Source of the DNA: Leptogranulimonas caecicola
Lineage (GTDB): Bacteria > Actinomycetota > Coriobacteriia > Coriobacteriales > Atopobiaceae
Direction of reading: 5' to 3'
DNA length: 64,000 bases
NCBI RefSeq assembly: GCF_023168405.1
Contig: NZ_AP025285.1
Coordinates: forward strand, 1-64,000
Shown: in pieces, positions 10,709 through 21,200 of the stretch
Layout of the letters: each line of letters begins with the position of its first letter
Position numbering within the stretch: position 1 is the first letter of the stretch
The notes under the pieces: model-generated
What the model saw: the letters and a program-made list of their open reading frames with translations, nothing else
Told to the model about the DNA's origin: nothing
Databases searched by the model: none
Made by a program: the position numbers and the translations under genes

Positions 10709-10784
10709 GGGGACGTAGCTCAGCTGGGAGAGCGCGGGCTTTGCAAGCCTGAGGTCGTGGGTTCGATCCCCATCGTCTCCACCA
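10709..10784 (+). tRNA. tRNA-Ala (TGC)
   Basis: The acceptor GGGGACG pairs with CGTCTCC (one G-T), the anticodon loop TTTGCAA gives TGC, the T-arm contains GTTCGAT, and CCA is encoded at 10782-10784. It lies 62 bases after tRNA-Ile with the hairpin between them. Confidence 0.95.
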
Positions 10785-10794
10785 GACATTTACG

Positions 10795-10826
10795 AGGTCA
10801 ACCAAGGTATTTGGTTGACCTTTTTT
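10795..10826 (+). terminator. Rho-independent terminator of the tRNA unit
   Basis: AGGTCAACCAA (10795-10805) pairs perfectly with TTGGTTGACCT (10811-10821) across a 5-base loop, followed by a run of six T. Confidence 0.9.
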
Positions 10827-11064
10827 CTTTGAACATCAGAAGGACGCCAATCTACCTCCCTTCCGGTTGTTTACAGATATGAGGGGACACTGCTGCGACA
10901 TAGCCCTGTAACCTATGAGCGCTAGCCTGAGGTTGGATACGTTTGGTCTTCCTTGGTATCTTTCCCTGCATCCTTTGGGAGAAGGTGTGGGGATCTCATT
11001 GTCCGCTTTACGGCCATCTCTTGAGTTAAGGGAAGTGGCCAGGCATTGCTATGGAGTGTTGTCT

Positions 11065-12531
11065 ATGCATAAAACCAAGGGTTTAGGAAGGTTGGCGCAG
11101 CTGGTCTGCCTTGTGATGGCAGTCTTTTGCGCGCTCTCTTTGGCAGCCCCGGTGCCTGCGTTGGCAGACGTGGAGTCTGTGAAAGGCAAAACCTATCGCA
11201 TTACCACCGACACTACCTTCGCCCCCTTCGAATATCGCGATTCCAACGGCGACTTGGTGGGCATCGACATGGACCTCATCCGCGCCATCGCCGAGGAGGA
11301 GGGTTTCAACGTGCAGATCGAGTCGCTGGGATTCAATGCCGCCATGGTGGCCACTGAGTCCGGCAACTCCGATATGACCATTGCCGGCGCTTCCATCACC
11401 GACGAACGCAAGCAAACCTATGACTTCTCTGACCCCTACTTTGACTCCGGCGTGCTTATGGCGGTGCCCGAGTCCTCCGACATCACGGGCTATCAGGATC
11501 TCAAAGGCAAGAAAGTCGTGGTGAAGACCGGCACCGAGGGTGAGACTTTTGCCAAGTCCATTCAGGATCAATATGGCTTCGACATCGTCTCGGTAGATCA
11601 AACCTCCACCATGGTGCAGATGCTCCAGGCCGGCCAGGCCGATGCCATGTTCGACGACTATCCCATCATCGCCTATGGCATCGCGCAGGGCAACGGCATG
11701 AAGTCGGTGACCCAAAAAGAGGCAGGCAACTCCTACGGGGCCGTGGTGGCCAAGGGCAAGAATCAAGACTTGCTCCAGGCTTTCAACGAGGGTCTGGCCA
11801 AACTCAAGGCCGATGGCCGCTACGACCAGATCATGGAGAAGTATCTGGGCGATAACGCCACCAAGGCAGAGCAAACCAGCTTCTTTGGCCTGCTGCAGCA
11901 GAGTGCGCCCGCACTTCTTACGGGCGTGAAAAACACTCTGCTGGTCACGGTAGTGGCCTTTGCAGGCGCTCTGGTGCTGGGCATCCTCTTTGGTCTCATG
12001 AAGATCTCCGGCTCCAAGATTCTTCGCGCCATCGCTTCCTTCTATGTATGGCTCTTCCGCGGCACTCCGCTACTCATCTGGGCGTTCTTCTTCTACTTCG
12101 CCTTGCCTCAGGTTGCCGGCGTCAAACTCTCGGTCTTTGCGGTAGGCGCGCTGGCGCTGGCGCTCAACGCCGGTTCCTACATCACCGAGATCGTCCGCGG
12201 CGCCATCCAGTCTGTGGACCCGGGCCAAACCGAAGCCGCCCGCTGCCTGGGCTGCTCTTCTAGCCTCACCATGCGCGCCATCGTGTTTCCTCAGGCCGCT
12301 AAGATCGCCACGCCTTCCCTCATCAACCAGCTCATCATCATGGTGAAGGACTCCTCGATCCTTCTGGCCATCGGCTTTGGCGAGCTGCTCTACCAGGCGC
12401 AGCAGATCTATGCCGCCAACCTGCGCGTGAGCGAGGTGCTCTTCATTGTCGCCATGTTCTACCTAGTGACCATCTCGCTGCTCACCATGCTTGCCAACTG
12501 GGCCACAAGGAGGTTCTCCGAAAATGGCTAA
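11065..12531 (+). CDS. Polar amino acid ABC transporter, substrate-binding protein fused to permease
   Basis: Residues 1-35 form a signal peptide (Lys/Arg start, [15 protein letters not shown], then ALA). Residues about 40-265 are a family 3 solute-binding domain ([31 protein letters not shown]). The last 220 residues are an inner-membrane permease with the EAA-type loop [22 protein letters not shown]. This is the same architecture as lactococcal GlnP. ATG 11065 is preferred over an in-frame start at 10915 because the signal peptide begins there. It overlaps the ATPase gene by 8 bases. The substrate is probably Gln, Glu or another polar amino acid; the exact one cannot be read from sequence. 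The 240 bases upstream hold no recognised riboswitch. Confidence 0.88.
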   Translation: MHKTKGLGRLAQLVCLVMAVFCALSLAAPVPALADVESVKGKTYRITTDTTFAPFEYRDSNGDLVGIDMDLIRAIAEEEGFNVQIESLGFNAAMVATESGNSDMTIAGASITDERKQTYDFSDPYFDSGVLMAVPESSDITGYQDLKGKKVVVKTGTEGETFAKSIQDQYGFDIVSVDQTSTMVQMLQAGQADAMFDDYPIIAYGIAQGNGMKSVTQKEAGNSYGAVVAKGKNQDLLQAFNEGLAKLKADGRYDQIMEKYLGDNATKAEQTSFFGLLQQSAPALLTGVKNTLLVTVVAFAGALVLGILFGLMKISGSKILRAIASFYVWLFRGTPLLIWAFFFYFALPQVAGVKLSVFAVGALALALNAGSYITEIVRGAIQSVDPGQTEAARCLGCSSSLTMRAIVFPQAAKIATPSLINQLIIMVKDSSILLAIGFGELLYQAQQIYAANLRVSEVLFIVAMFYLVTISLLTMLANWATRRFSENG

Positions 12532-13333
12532 TACCACCTCTACCGAGAAGACCAATCCCCAAGCCTCGATGGCTGCCGCAGCTCCTGAGGCTGCAGCTAC
12601 CGAGAAGCCCATCATCCAGGTGGTGGACCTTCATAAGTCATTTGGCGACAACCAGGTGTTGGACGGCATTAATCTGGATGTGTGTAAAGGTGAGGTTATC
12701 ACCATCATCGGACCCTCAGGTTCCGGCAAATCCACTCTGCTGCGCTGCCTCAACGCGCTGGAGCAGCCCACTTCGGGCCAGGTGATCTTTGATGGGTTGA
12801 ACCTCATGGCCCCTGACGTGGATATCGATGCGGTGCGCTGCCGCATTGGCATGGTCTTTCAACACTTCAACCTCTTCCCTCATATGAGCGTATTGGAAAA
12901 CATCACCTTTGCCCCCATGCACAACCTTGGGCTCACTCAACAAGAGGCTGAGGATCGCGCCCGCACCCTCCTTGAGGACGTGGGCCTTGCCGAAAAGGCA
13001 GATGTCAAACCCAGCTCTCTTTCTGGCGGTCAAAAGCAGCGTGTGGCCATCGCTCGTGCCCTGGCCATGCGCCCCGAGGTATTGCTTTTCGACGAGGCCA
13101 CCAGCGCTCTGGACCCTGAGATGGTCAAAGATGTCTTAGACATCATGCGTCGTTTGGCCGACGAGGGTGACACCATGATCGTGGTCACCCATGAAATGGG
13201 CTTTGCTCGCGAGGTTTCCGACCGCGTGATCTTCACCGAGGGAGGACATATCGACTGTCAGGGCACCCCCGAGGAGCTCTTTGAGAACCCGCCCACCGAG
13301 CGCCTTCGCGAGTTCCTTTCCAAGGTGCTCTAA
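12524..13333 (+). CDS. Polar amino acid ABC transporter ATP-binding protein
   Basis: This is the ATPase subunit that powers the fused binding-protein/permease encoded just upstream. Walker A is GPSGSGKST, the ABC signature is [15 protein letters not shown], Walker B is [11 protein letters not shown], and the switch His is in VVTHEM. Length is 269 residues with an extra 35-residue Ala/Pro-rich N-terminus. ATG 12524 overlaps the upstream stop (ATGGCTAA) and follows AAGGAGG at 12507-12513, so the two genes are translationally coupled. It is a GlnQ-type protein by motif spacing. Confidence 0.93.
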   Translation: MANTTSTEKTNPQASMAAAAPEAAATEKPIIQVVDLHKSFGDNQVLDGINLDVCKGEVITIIGPSGSGKSTLLRCLNALEQPTSGQVIFDGLNLMAPDVDIDAVRCRIGMVFQHFNLFPHMSVLENITFAPMHNLGLTQQEAEDRARTLLEDVGLAEKADVKPSSLSGGQKQRVAIARALAMRPEVLLFDEATSALDPEMVKDVLDIMRRLADEGDTMIVVTHEMGFAREVSDRVIFTEGGHIDCQGTPEELFENPPTERLREFLSKVL

Positions 13334-13374
13334 CCTCACACCTTGCTCGCTCGCCACTTCTCTCGCATCCCTTT

Positions 13375-13411
13375 GCCGCCTTTTGATCTCTCAGGTCAAG
13401 GGGCGGCTTTT
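13375..13411 (+). terminator. Rho-independent terminator of the amino acid transporter operon
   Basis: GCCGCCTTTTGA (13375-13386) pairs with TCAAGGGGCGGC (13396-13407), allowing two G-U pairs, then four T. Confidence 0.75.
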
Positions 13412-13470
13412 CTTAGCAAAGTAAGCTGATGTACCCCCGCCGAGGAACCCTTCCATGACTGCTAGAGAGC

Positions 13471-13617
13471 CTAGTCTTCTTGAGGTAACTCGGCAGTGGG
13501 TATCAAGATGTTGAGCGAATAGGTGGAAAACTCCGTTTTGATGGAGCAGTAACCGCCATACTTCTCGGTAGCTAGCTTGATGGATTGCGTGCCAAAGCCG
13601 TGGCTGCCGGCACCGAC
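13471..13617 (-). pseudogene. Remnant of a GHKL sensor histidine kinase (C-terminal end only)
   Basis: Read on the minus strand, this stretch encodes about 48 residues, SHGFGTQSIKLATEKYGG and a short tail ending ..LNILIPTAELPQED before a TAG at 13471-13473. This is the G2 box and last strands of a HATPase_c domain of the AgrC/LytS type. Nothing upstream on the minus strand continues the kinase, because the DNA there is the middle of a GH3 gene on the other strand. The kinase body has therefore been lost. No start codon is present. Confidence 0.7.
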
Positions 13618-14787
13618 CTTCAGCTCACCTCCCGAGCCGACGTGGTCTTACTGTGCCTAGGCCTGGACGAGATCCGGGAGACCGAGGGCGCCGAGCGCCA
13701 AGACATGTGCCTGGCCGCTTCCCAGGTCGCCCTGGTGAGCCAGCTGGCGGCCGTGAGCCCCAATATGGCCGTGAGCCCCAATATTGTGGTGCTCTTGTCG
13801 GCGGGGGCTCCCGTGGAGACGGGCTGGGACAAAGACGTCAAGGCGCTGGTCCACCTATGCCTGGGTGGTCAAGCAGGGGCTCGCGCGGCCTTGGACGTGG
13901 TCTGCGGGTTGGTGAACCCCTCGGGCAAGCTGGCCGAGACCTGGCCCCATGCCCTGGCCGACACCGCTACCGCAGGCTCCTATCCTGCCGAGAAGAAGCA
14001 CGCCCTCTATAAAGAGGCTCTGTACGTGGGTTATCGCATCTTCGACAGCGCGCAGGTGAATGTGGCCTATCCCTTTGGCTTTGGCTTGTCCTATACCACC
14101 TTTGACTATTCAGATCTGCAAGTGGAAGTGCAAGATGGGTCAGACCCGCAGGTAAAGGTGTCGTGCGCTGTTGCCAACACGGGACCTGTGGTCGGAGCCG
14201 AGGTGGTGCAGCTCTACGTGGCAAAGCCTGAGGGCGATGTCTTTAGGCCGGCCCAAGAGATTCGCGCCTTTGACGAGGTGGTGCTGGAGCCGGGGCAGAG
14301 CGCGCGGGTGGGCTTTGAGATGTCTGGCCGCGACTTTGCCTACTACCACGTGGGAAACTCGGAATGGGAGATCGAAGGCGGCACGTACGAGCTGCGGGTT
14401 TCTGCCTCCTCGCGGGATGTGCGCCTTAGGGCCGCCGTTGAGCTTTCTGGTACCGGCGCGGCCAACCCCTATGAGGGCCTGGATGTGGAGGTCTACAAGC
14501 GCGCCCAGGTGAGCCGGGCCTCAGACGAGGCCTTTGCGGCCATCCTAGGTCACCGGGGCCCTCAAAGCCGCTGCTACAGAGGTCGGCGCCAGGTCTCACG
14601 CACCCCAGGACACCTCAATGCAACGGCACGGATCGATACGGGCTTCTCGGCAGCAAGATGCGCCGGGAGGCCCGTTTTCCATGGAGGGGCGCGGGCGGCA
14701 GGGTGCCCCCGGGGCCTCAGGAAACCCCGCTGCTTTATGGGGATTTGTGGCAGGAGGTGTAGCTGGGGCTCCATGGGTTTAACGTAG
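13618..14787 (+). pseudogene. Remnant of a GH3 family beta-glucosidase (C-terminal half)
   Basis: The open frame (in-frame start at 13585) encodes the GH3 C-terminal domain (ADVVLLCLGLDE, later NPSGKLAETWP) and the fibronectin-III-like domain (YPFGFGLSYTTFDY onward, to about 14560). The N-terminal TIM-barrel domain with the catalytic Asp nucleophile is absent; a complete enzyme of this type would be roughly 700-800 residues. The last 70 residues, rich in Arg, Cys and Gly, do not look like GH3 and contain the TTCTCGGCA motif (14644), so the natural C-terminus also seems replaced. It abuts the kinase remnant head-on at about 13617, marking a deletion junction. Confidence 0.75.
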
Positions 14788-14822
14788 GTTGGTTAGTGTT
14801 GATGTGTCTTAGAGGGGGTCTC

Positions 14823-15242
14823 ATGATCAGCCCAGAGCTCGACGAGCTCTCCTGCAACCTCATTGGCGAAGCGCTGGACGTGCTGGCCGCGGGGGATCTC
14901 TTGGGAGTGGTGGCCTCGGTGCTCGATGGCCAGGGCAACCGTGTGACCTGCGCTTTTGAAGACGACGGCGAAGACGTGTGCCTGGAGGCCGCCCACAAGT
15001 GGGTGAAAGACCTGGCCACAGGCGCCCGCACTGAGCCGCAGCTGGGTGCCCCCATGTGTTATGCCATTTGCTTCTCCGGTGCCGTAGACACCGGCGACGG
15101 CTTTGCCGATGCGCTCATGTGCGAATTTGGGGATAAAGACCCTGGGCCTGATTATTCGGCGTTTTTGCTGGTACAGGGTACTGGCGAAAGCTTTTCCTGG
15201 AGCGACCCCGCTCCGGCGGGCGAGCTGCCCAGCCTACTTTAG
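14823..15242 (+). CDS. Small acidic hypothetical protein
   Basis: This encodes 139 residues from ATG 14823 (TTAGAGGGGG just upstream); an in-frame start at 14796 is less likely. I do not recognise the family. The protein is acidic and probably soluble, with no signal peptide or membrane segment. It shows helix-like N-terminal sequence (SPELDELSCNLIGEALDVLAAGD), a strand-rich middle (GVVASVLDGQGNRVTCAFEDDG) and three spread Cys. It sits between the GH3 remnant and typA. Codon use looks like that of its neighbours, so it is probably a genuine gene. Confidence 0.6.
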   Translation: MISPELDELSCNLIGEALDVLAAGDLLGVVASVLDGQGNRVTCAFEDDGEDVCLEAAHKWVKDLATGARTEPQLGAPMCYAICFSGAVDTGDGFADALMCEFGDKDPGPDYSAFLLVQGTGESFSWSDPAPAGELPSLL

Positions 15243-15328
15243 CAACAGGCTGCGCCTTTGCGCAGATCTCGGTGGCCTGTCCTCTGGGCCTACCTTGAGT
15301 TTTCCTCTCCATCATGAAAGTGAGTCCT

Positions 15329-17173
15329 ATGCTGCAAGAGAACCTGCGAAACGTTGCCATTATCGCCCACGTCGACCATGGCAAGACCACGCTGGTGGAC
15401 AAGCTGCTGCGCGCAACCGATGCCTTCAGGGCAAACCAGCAGGTAGAAGATCGTATTCTCGACTCCAATGACCAGGAGCGCGAGCGCGGCATCACCATTT
15501 TGGCTAAAAATATCTCCATCGAGTACAAGGGCGTGAAGATCAACGTCATCGACACCCCGGGCCACGCAGACTTTGGCGGCGAGGTGGAGCGCGTGCTGCG
15601 CATGGCAGACTCGGCCCTGCTTTTGGTGGACGCCTTCGAGGGCCCCATGCCCCAGACTCGCTTCGTGCTGCGCCATGCCATCGACGCAGGCCTGGCTATC
15701 ATGATCGTGGTGAACAAGATCGACCGCCCGGGCGCGCGCCCTGAGGAGGTAGTGAACGACTCCCTGGACCTCATGATGGATCTAGGCGCTACCGACGAGC
15801 AGCTGGAATTTGCCATGGAGCACGTGGTCTATGCCAGCGCGGTGAACGGCTGCGCCCGCTTGGATCCCGCCGACGACAACGACAACATGTACCCCCTGCT
15901 GGACATGATCGTGGACTGCCTGCCGGCCCCCGACTGCGACCCCGACGGCCCTCTGGCCATGCAGTGCGTCACTGTGGACCACTCCAGCTACGTGGGCCGC
16001 ATCGGCATTGGTCGCGTCTACTCGGGCACCATCCATGTCGGCGAGCAGATCCTGGTGGTAAAAAACGACGGCAGCCGCGCCATGGCCTGCGCCAAGCAGC
16101 TCTTCACCTTCGACTACCTGGGCCGCACCGAGTGCCAAGAGATCAAAGCCGGCGATATTGGCGCAGTGGTGGGCATCGACCACACCGACATCGGCGACGT
16201 CTACACCGACCCCGCCAATCCTGTGGAGCTGGACCCCATCGAGATCGACCCGCCCACCCTGGCCGTGGTCTTCGAGGCTTCCACTTCGCCTTTGGTGGGC
16301 CGCGAGGGTGACATCGTGGGCGGCCGTCAGCTCAAAGAGCGCCTCATGCGCGAGGCCGAGAACAACGTCACCATGCGCATCGAGGAGCTGGGCGACAAGA
16401 CCGGCATCGAGGTAGCTGGCCGCGGCATCCTGCACCTCTCCGTCCTCATGGAGGCCATGCGCCGCGAAGGCTTCGAGTTCCAGGTGGGCCGCCCCCGCGT
16501 GCTCTTCAAGGAGGACGAGCATGGCCACCGCCTAGAGCCCGTCGAGCTGGCCGTGGTGGAGACCCCCAACGAGTACTCCGGCAAGGTTATCGAGGTCTTT
16601 GGCGATGCCGGCGGCACCATGACCAACATGCAGTCCGGCGAGACTCACACGCACCTGGAGTTCAAGATCCCCACCCGAGGCATCATGGGCCTCAAGAACC
16701 GCATCTTGAACGTCACTCACGGCGAGGGCATCTTCTACCACACCTTCTCCGAGTACGGCCCCTACGCCGGCGAGCTGGGCCAGCGCAACAATGGCGCCAT
16801 GATCTCCATGGCCACCGAGAAGGCCGTGGCCTACGCCCTTGGCACCCTCCAGGAGCGCGGCACTATGTTTGTGGGGCCGGGCGACGAATGCTACGAGGGC
16901 ATGCTGGTGGGCGAGCGCTCCAAGCCCGGCGACATGGTGGTCAACGTGGCGCGTACCAAATCTTTGGGCAACCAGCGCTCCTCTACCGCCGACATCGCCG
17001 TCCAGCTCACCCCGCCCCGCACCTTCTCCCTGGAAGAGGCACTGGAGTACATCATGGACGACGAGCTGGTGGAGATCACCCCCAAGAGCATCCGCATGCG
17101 CAAGCGCATCCTGGACACCATCGAACGCAAGAAGGACAACGTGCGCCGAGGACGCGTGAACAAGCTCAACTAA
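15329..17173 (+). CDS. typA: Ribosome-associated translational GTPase TypA/BipA
   Basis: BipA binds ribosomes in a manner like EF-G and helps ribosome assembly and stress adaptation. GTPase motifs are clear: [15 protein letters not shown] (G1), GITI (switch I end), [16 protein letters not shown] (G3) and NKIDRPGA (G4). The C-terminal BipA-specific domain is present ([19 protein letters not shown], then [14 protein letters not shown], and [15 protein letters not shown]). Length (614 residues) is normal. ATG 15329 has AAAGTGAG upstream; an in-frame ATG at 15314 adds 5 residues. A strong terminator follows at 17269. Confidence 0.96.
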   Translation: MLQENLRNVAIIAHVDHGKTTLVDKLLRATDAFRANQQVEDRILDSNDQERERGITILAKNISIEYKGVKINVIDTPGHADFGGEVERVLRMADSALLLVDAFEGPMPQTRFVLRHAIDAGLAIMIVVNKIDRPGARPEEVVNDSLDLMMDLGATDEQLEFAMEHVVYASAVNGCARLDPADDNDNMYPLLDMIVDCLPAPDCDPDGPLAMQCVTVDHSSYVGRIGIGRVYSGTIHVGEQILVVKNDGSRAMACAKQLFTFDYLGRTECQEIKAGDIGAVVGIDHTDIGDVYTDPANPVELDPIEIDPPTLAVVFEASTSPLVGREGDIVGGRQLKERLMREAENNVTMRIEELGDKTGIEVAGRGILHLSVLMEAMRREGFEFQVGRPRVLFKEDEHGHRLEPVELAVVETPNEYSGKVIEVFGDAGGTMTNMQSGETHTHLEFKIPTRGIMGLKNRILNVTHGEGIFYHTFSEYGPYAGELGQRNNGAMISMATEKAVAYALGTLQERGTMFVGPGDECYEGMLVGERSKPGDMVVNVARTKSLGNQRSSTADIAVQLTPPRTFSLEEALEYIMDDELVEITPKSIRMRKRILDTIERKKDNVRRGRVNKLN

Positions 17174-17268
17174 GGGGGCTGTGGCGCGGCACACAACGCG
17201 GCGGGCTGCGGGGCGAGTTGCGGCCCATGTCGCAGTCAACGTGCCGCAGCTGCGTATAACGCTTGCAA

Positions 17269-17306
17269 GCAAAAAGGGCGCCGACTCCGGTCGACGCCCT
17301 TTTTGC
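17269..17306 (+). terminator. Terminator after typA
   Basis: GCAAAAAGGGCG (17269-17280) pairs perfectly with CGCCCTTTTTGC (17295-17306). The A-run on one side and T-run on the other make it potentially bidirectional. Confidence 0.85.
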
Positions 17307-17603
17307 ATCTCTTGGGTATGAGGGAACGCGAGCAGCCCGCAGTAGGTGGGCCTCTCGGCAGGGTTGGGATGGCATGGAGTCACAACGCGGTCTCGTGCAA
17401 CGGGCGGCGGCCCGTGACCCTGCTGGCATAAGTTACACCTAATAGGCAGAATTTCTGCCACAAAGCCCCTCTAGTAGGCAGATTGGGGGCGAATCTGCCT
17501 ACTTCCTGCCACTTCTGGCAGGAAAAACACCTAATAGGTGCCGGTTGAGATGGTTTTGGCACAAGAGATCATTAGGCAACGGCATAGCTGCCACAAGATG
17601 CCA

Positions 17604-17638
17604 CTAGACGATGGATTTGGCCCAAATCCATCGTCTAG
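17604..17638. repeat. Perfect 17-bp hairpin with single-base loop
   Basis: CTAGACGATGGATTTGG (17604-17620) and its exact complement (17622-17638) surround one C. The arm end CATCGTCTAG recurs in both copies of the 148-bp repeat (17661 and 17809), as if pieces of this hairpin had been reused. Confidence 0.9.
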
Positions 17639-17648
17639 CGGGCGCTTC

Positions 17649-17959
17649 TGCCAAGATCGCCATCGTCTAGTGGGACTTCATGCCAAACGACGTCAGGTGC
17701 CTGCTGGCACGAGACGCAGGTAGGGCATGGAAAAGTTGGCAGAAGTCCCCGATAGGGCATGGATTTCGCCAAAATCCATGCCCTAGAAGCTTCTCATGCC
17801 AAGATCGCCATCGTCTAGTGGGACTTCATGCCAAACGACGTCAGGTGCCTGCTGGCACGAGACGCAGGTAGGGCATGGAAAAGTTGGCAGAAGTCCCCGA
17901 TAGGGCATGGATTTCGCCAAAATCCATGCCCTAGAAGCTTCTCATGCCAAGATCGCCAT
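17649..17959. repeat. 148-bp tandem duplication (two identical copies plus a partial third)
   Basis: Copy 1 is 17649-17796 and copy 2 is 17797-17944; I see no difference between them. The first 15 bases of the unit (TGCCAAGATCGCCAT) begin again at 17945 and then diverge. Each unit contains one strong hairpin, TAGGGCATGGATTT with its complement. Identity suggests recent duplication or ongoing slippage or conversion. Confidence 0.9.
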
Positions 17960-18235
17960 ACTCGAATGAACTCTCGTGCCAAAGAGCTGCCAGACAACCC
18001 AGATTGGCAGGTCTGCGGCCGCAAAAGCCTGCCAATCTAGGCTTCATGGCCCTGGGCGCAGCTAAACTGCGGGATCACAGAGGGTAGATTGGCAGACTGT
18101 CGGCTCAATAATCCTGCCAATCAACCTAGCTTGGCAGTTTGCTCTGCCAGACGCTCCAAGTTGGCAAACCTGCCGTTGCGCCGCTCGCCCATGCGCCCCG
18201 TGCTGCCGAGAAACCCCACCATCCCAGGTTGTGAG

Positions 18236-21200
18236 CTAGAACGGGTCGGGATAGAAGCGCATCCCGGAGGGGGTGCGCACAAAGCCGATGTTCGCCAGCA
18301 CCTGGGCCCAGTGAGTTTTGAGAACCGGCTGCTCATCCACCAGTTCCACTTCGATCTTTTGGTTGGCCCAAGAGAGGCCTTGGCGCTGGGCGGCAGCTTT
18401 CTCGGCAGCCAAAAGCGCCTGGATGGCGTGGGTCACCAGGGCATCATCGCTGCTGGTCGTGGCGGCGGCCGATGGTGCAGCGGTGTCCACCTGCTCATCG
18501 TCTTCAGCTGACATATAGACATATATAGATTTGAGATGCACGCTCGCATAGAGCACCGGGGCGCCGTCGGCGAAGACGCAGTGGGCGTCAGCCCGGCGGG
18601 TGGGCTTCTCGGCACTTGCAGGCCAAGGGAAGAGGGCACCCAGGGGCTGAGCGGGATCGGTGGCGGACAAGACCCGCAACTCAGGGGCAGCGTGGGAAGT
18701 GGAGGGTGGCGTCTGCGGGGTGTCGGCAGCGGGGGACTTGGAGTCAGCGGGGGCGGGTTTCTCGGCAGCGGAAGCGCGAAGGGCCTCCACAAAGTCGGGG
18801 GTGGCGTACTGCAGCGGGCCCAGGCCGTCCACAAACTGGCCGCGCCAGAGACCCCCGGTGTCTTCCAGCGCGCGAAGGGCCGGGTAGATCTGGCTGAGTC
18901 CGCCGGGGATGGCGGCGGCGCGGGCCACCTCGGGGGTAAGGACCCCGTAGCGGTCCAACGCGGATTGCACCAGAGCGAGGGCGCGCTCAGTGTCGGCGGC
19001 CTCGGCGGCTTGGGTGAGGGCCCAGCAGCCGGAAAGCGCCGTGTCCACGGGAACCGAGGCAGGTCGGGGCGCCCGCGACGCCGAGGCGCGTCCATAGCGG
19101 GAGCGGGATCGGCGGCGGGCGGGAGCGGCTTTGGTCGTTTTGGCGGGCTGGGAAACCTGGCGGGCCGGCCCAAAGGAGTCCACCAGCACTAGACCGCCCC
19201 ACAGGTAGTCCTCCAGCTGGGCTTGGATCTCTGCCGAGCTTGGGGCCGCTTCGCCGCGCCCTGCCGCAAAGGTGGCGCAGGCCTCCTTCAATGCCGAGAA
19301 GGACCAGCCGCCTCCCTTGGACAGCGCTTGCCAAAGGGGGTTGTCGGCGGCAGTGGCGGCAAGATCGTCGGCGCGCTGGGGCGGGGTGATGCCGGCGAGT
19401 TTTTGGGAATCGGCGGGATCGCTGGAATCCGGCGCGTCAGGGGCGTTGGGCGCGAGATGCGCGTCTGCGGCAGCCTCGGCGGCCAGCGGCAGCGGGGCGA
19501 AGGGGGAGTCGGTGGGGAAGAACGCCACCTGGTAGCTGGGCTTTTTGGCAGCGTCCAGCGTGCGGCGCCCCTGCCACACCACCTCGCCGGTAGCCAGCAG
19601 CTCGTCCAGTAGCTTGGGGGTATAGCCGGGCACGCGGGCAGGGAAGACCACCTGCTCCCAGGCGCCGGCCTCAAGCCACACCCCCTCGTAGAGGGCGATG
19701 CAGGAAGCCAGCAGATCCACAGGGTCTGCCTGATCGCGGGTGTCTTGGGCCGGGATCTCCTGGAGATGCCAGAGGCTTTCCAGATAGGTGTCCATACCCA
19801 CGGGCTCCATGGCCTCCCGGGCGGCGGCCAGCGAGCGTTTGCGCAACTGTTTGAATACTGTAGCAGCCACCCACAGGCGCTCGTGACCCAGCTCGTCTAT
19901 GCCAAAGTCGCCGCGCAACAGGCGGTCCTGGGCACTCAGGCGCTCTAGGGCGTCGGCCACAGGCTCTGCGCCCAGGCCCAGAGAAGCTGCGGCCGCCTGG
20001 GTGCTAAAGGGGCCGTGACAGCCTGCGTAGCGAGCCATTAGGGCATCCAGAAAGCGGCCGGGTTGCTCAGGGGTCCGGATGCCAAGTGAGGGCGACAGCG
20101 GGAGCCCCACTAAGACATCAAGCTCCTGAGCTGCGGGTTTCTCGGCAACGGGGGCAGTCGTAGGAGCGGCCGGCGCCCAGGAGGGTACTGGGAGGCCCAG
20201 CACCTGGTGGAGGGCCTGGCCGTCGATGGCGGCGATCCAACAGGGCTGGCCGGCGACGGCGCCCGCAAAGACCTGCTTTTCCTGGGACAGTTGGGCAAGC
20301 CAGGCGTCCGCCACATTTGCAGGGTCGCAGCGCCGGGCGATCTCATCGAGCGTAAGCGGTCCCAAAGCCCGCAGCATGCGGGCGAGGCCGGCGGGGCTTG
20401 TGGCCTTATGTCCAGAGGCGAGCCACTGGAGCTGGGCTTCCAGTTGGCGCAGGACGGCGGGGTCTATGAGGCTGGAAAGGTCAGGGGAGCCCAGAAGGTC
20501 GGCCAGCAGGGAGGGGTCTATGGAGAGCAAGGCGGCGGAGCGCTCGGCCTGGGGCTTGTCGGCGTCGTAGAGGTGTTCCATGACGTAGCCAAAGAGCAGG
20601 TTGCCGGCGAAGGGCGACGGCGTGGTGGTGGCTACCTGGGTGATGGCCACCTGTTTGGAGCGCAGCTGGCCCATGAGGTGGGCCAGGCCGTCTAAGTCGT
20701 AGACGTCCTGGACGCACTCGCGCAGCGCCTCCAGCACCATGGGAAAGTCCTCCAGCTGCCGCGCCTGCTCCAGGAGCTGGGAGGCTTGCAGCCGCTGGGC
20801 CCACAGCGGCGCCCGCTTGCCAAAGGCGCTGGGGCGCATAAGGAGGGCGCGAGCGGCACATTCGCGGAAACGCGCGGCAAAAAGCGAGGTAGAAGCCACT
20901 CTTCGCTGTACGGCTGCGCGCAGCTCCTCCTCTTCGAAGATGAAGGTCTCCGGTCCAGGCACCTCGCTCGCAGTGGGCGAAAGCCGCAACAGAATGCCGT
21001 CGTCTGCGGCCATGGCTTCCGGGTCATAGCCCCAAAGGCGCTCGATGCGATCGGCCACCGCCAGCGCCCAGGGAGCGTGCACCGCCCGGCCAAAGGGGGA
21101 GTGCAGCAGCAGCCGAGTGTCTCCCACCTCGTCTTCCACCATCTCTATGACCAGCGACTGCCCGCTGGGGATCACGCCGGTGGCCGCCCGTTGGCGAGCC

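Larger units (their letters stand above)
17440..18135. repeat. Non-coding field of short hairpins with TGCCA/TGGCA modules
   Basis: The spacer between typA and lhr (17174-18235) holds no convincing gene after the typA terminator. From about 17445 it is packed with inverted repeats: GGCAGAA/TTCTGCC (17445-17459), AGTAGGCAGATT/AATCTGCCTACT (17473-17503), CCTGCCA/TGGCAGG (17505-17522), CACCTA/TAGGTG (17528-17540), a 17-bp stem at 17604-17638, two copies of TAGGGCATGGATTT with its complement, AGATTGGCAGG/CCTGCCAATCT (18001-18038) and GATTGGCAG/CTGCCAATC (18087-18122). TGCCA or TGGCA recurs every 20-40 bases, and CTAG is frequent at stem ends. Short frames here have no protein-like character. Confidence 0.75.

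Noticed and set aside
10827-11064. Riboswitch upstream of the amino acid transporter
   Set aside because: No recognisable conserved aptamer or terminator/antiterminator pair was seen.
17649-17959. CRISPR array
   Set aside because: Units are contiguous 148-bp copies without spacers, and no cas genes are near.
17538-18040. Several short plus-strand frames in the hairpin field
   Set aside because: Translations repeat the DNA repeats (near-identical basic peptides) and have no ribosome site pattern.
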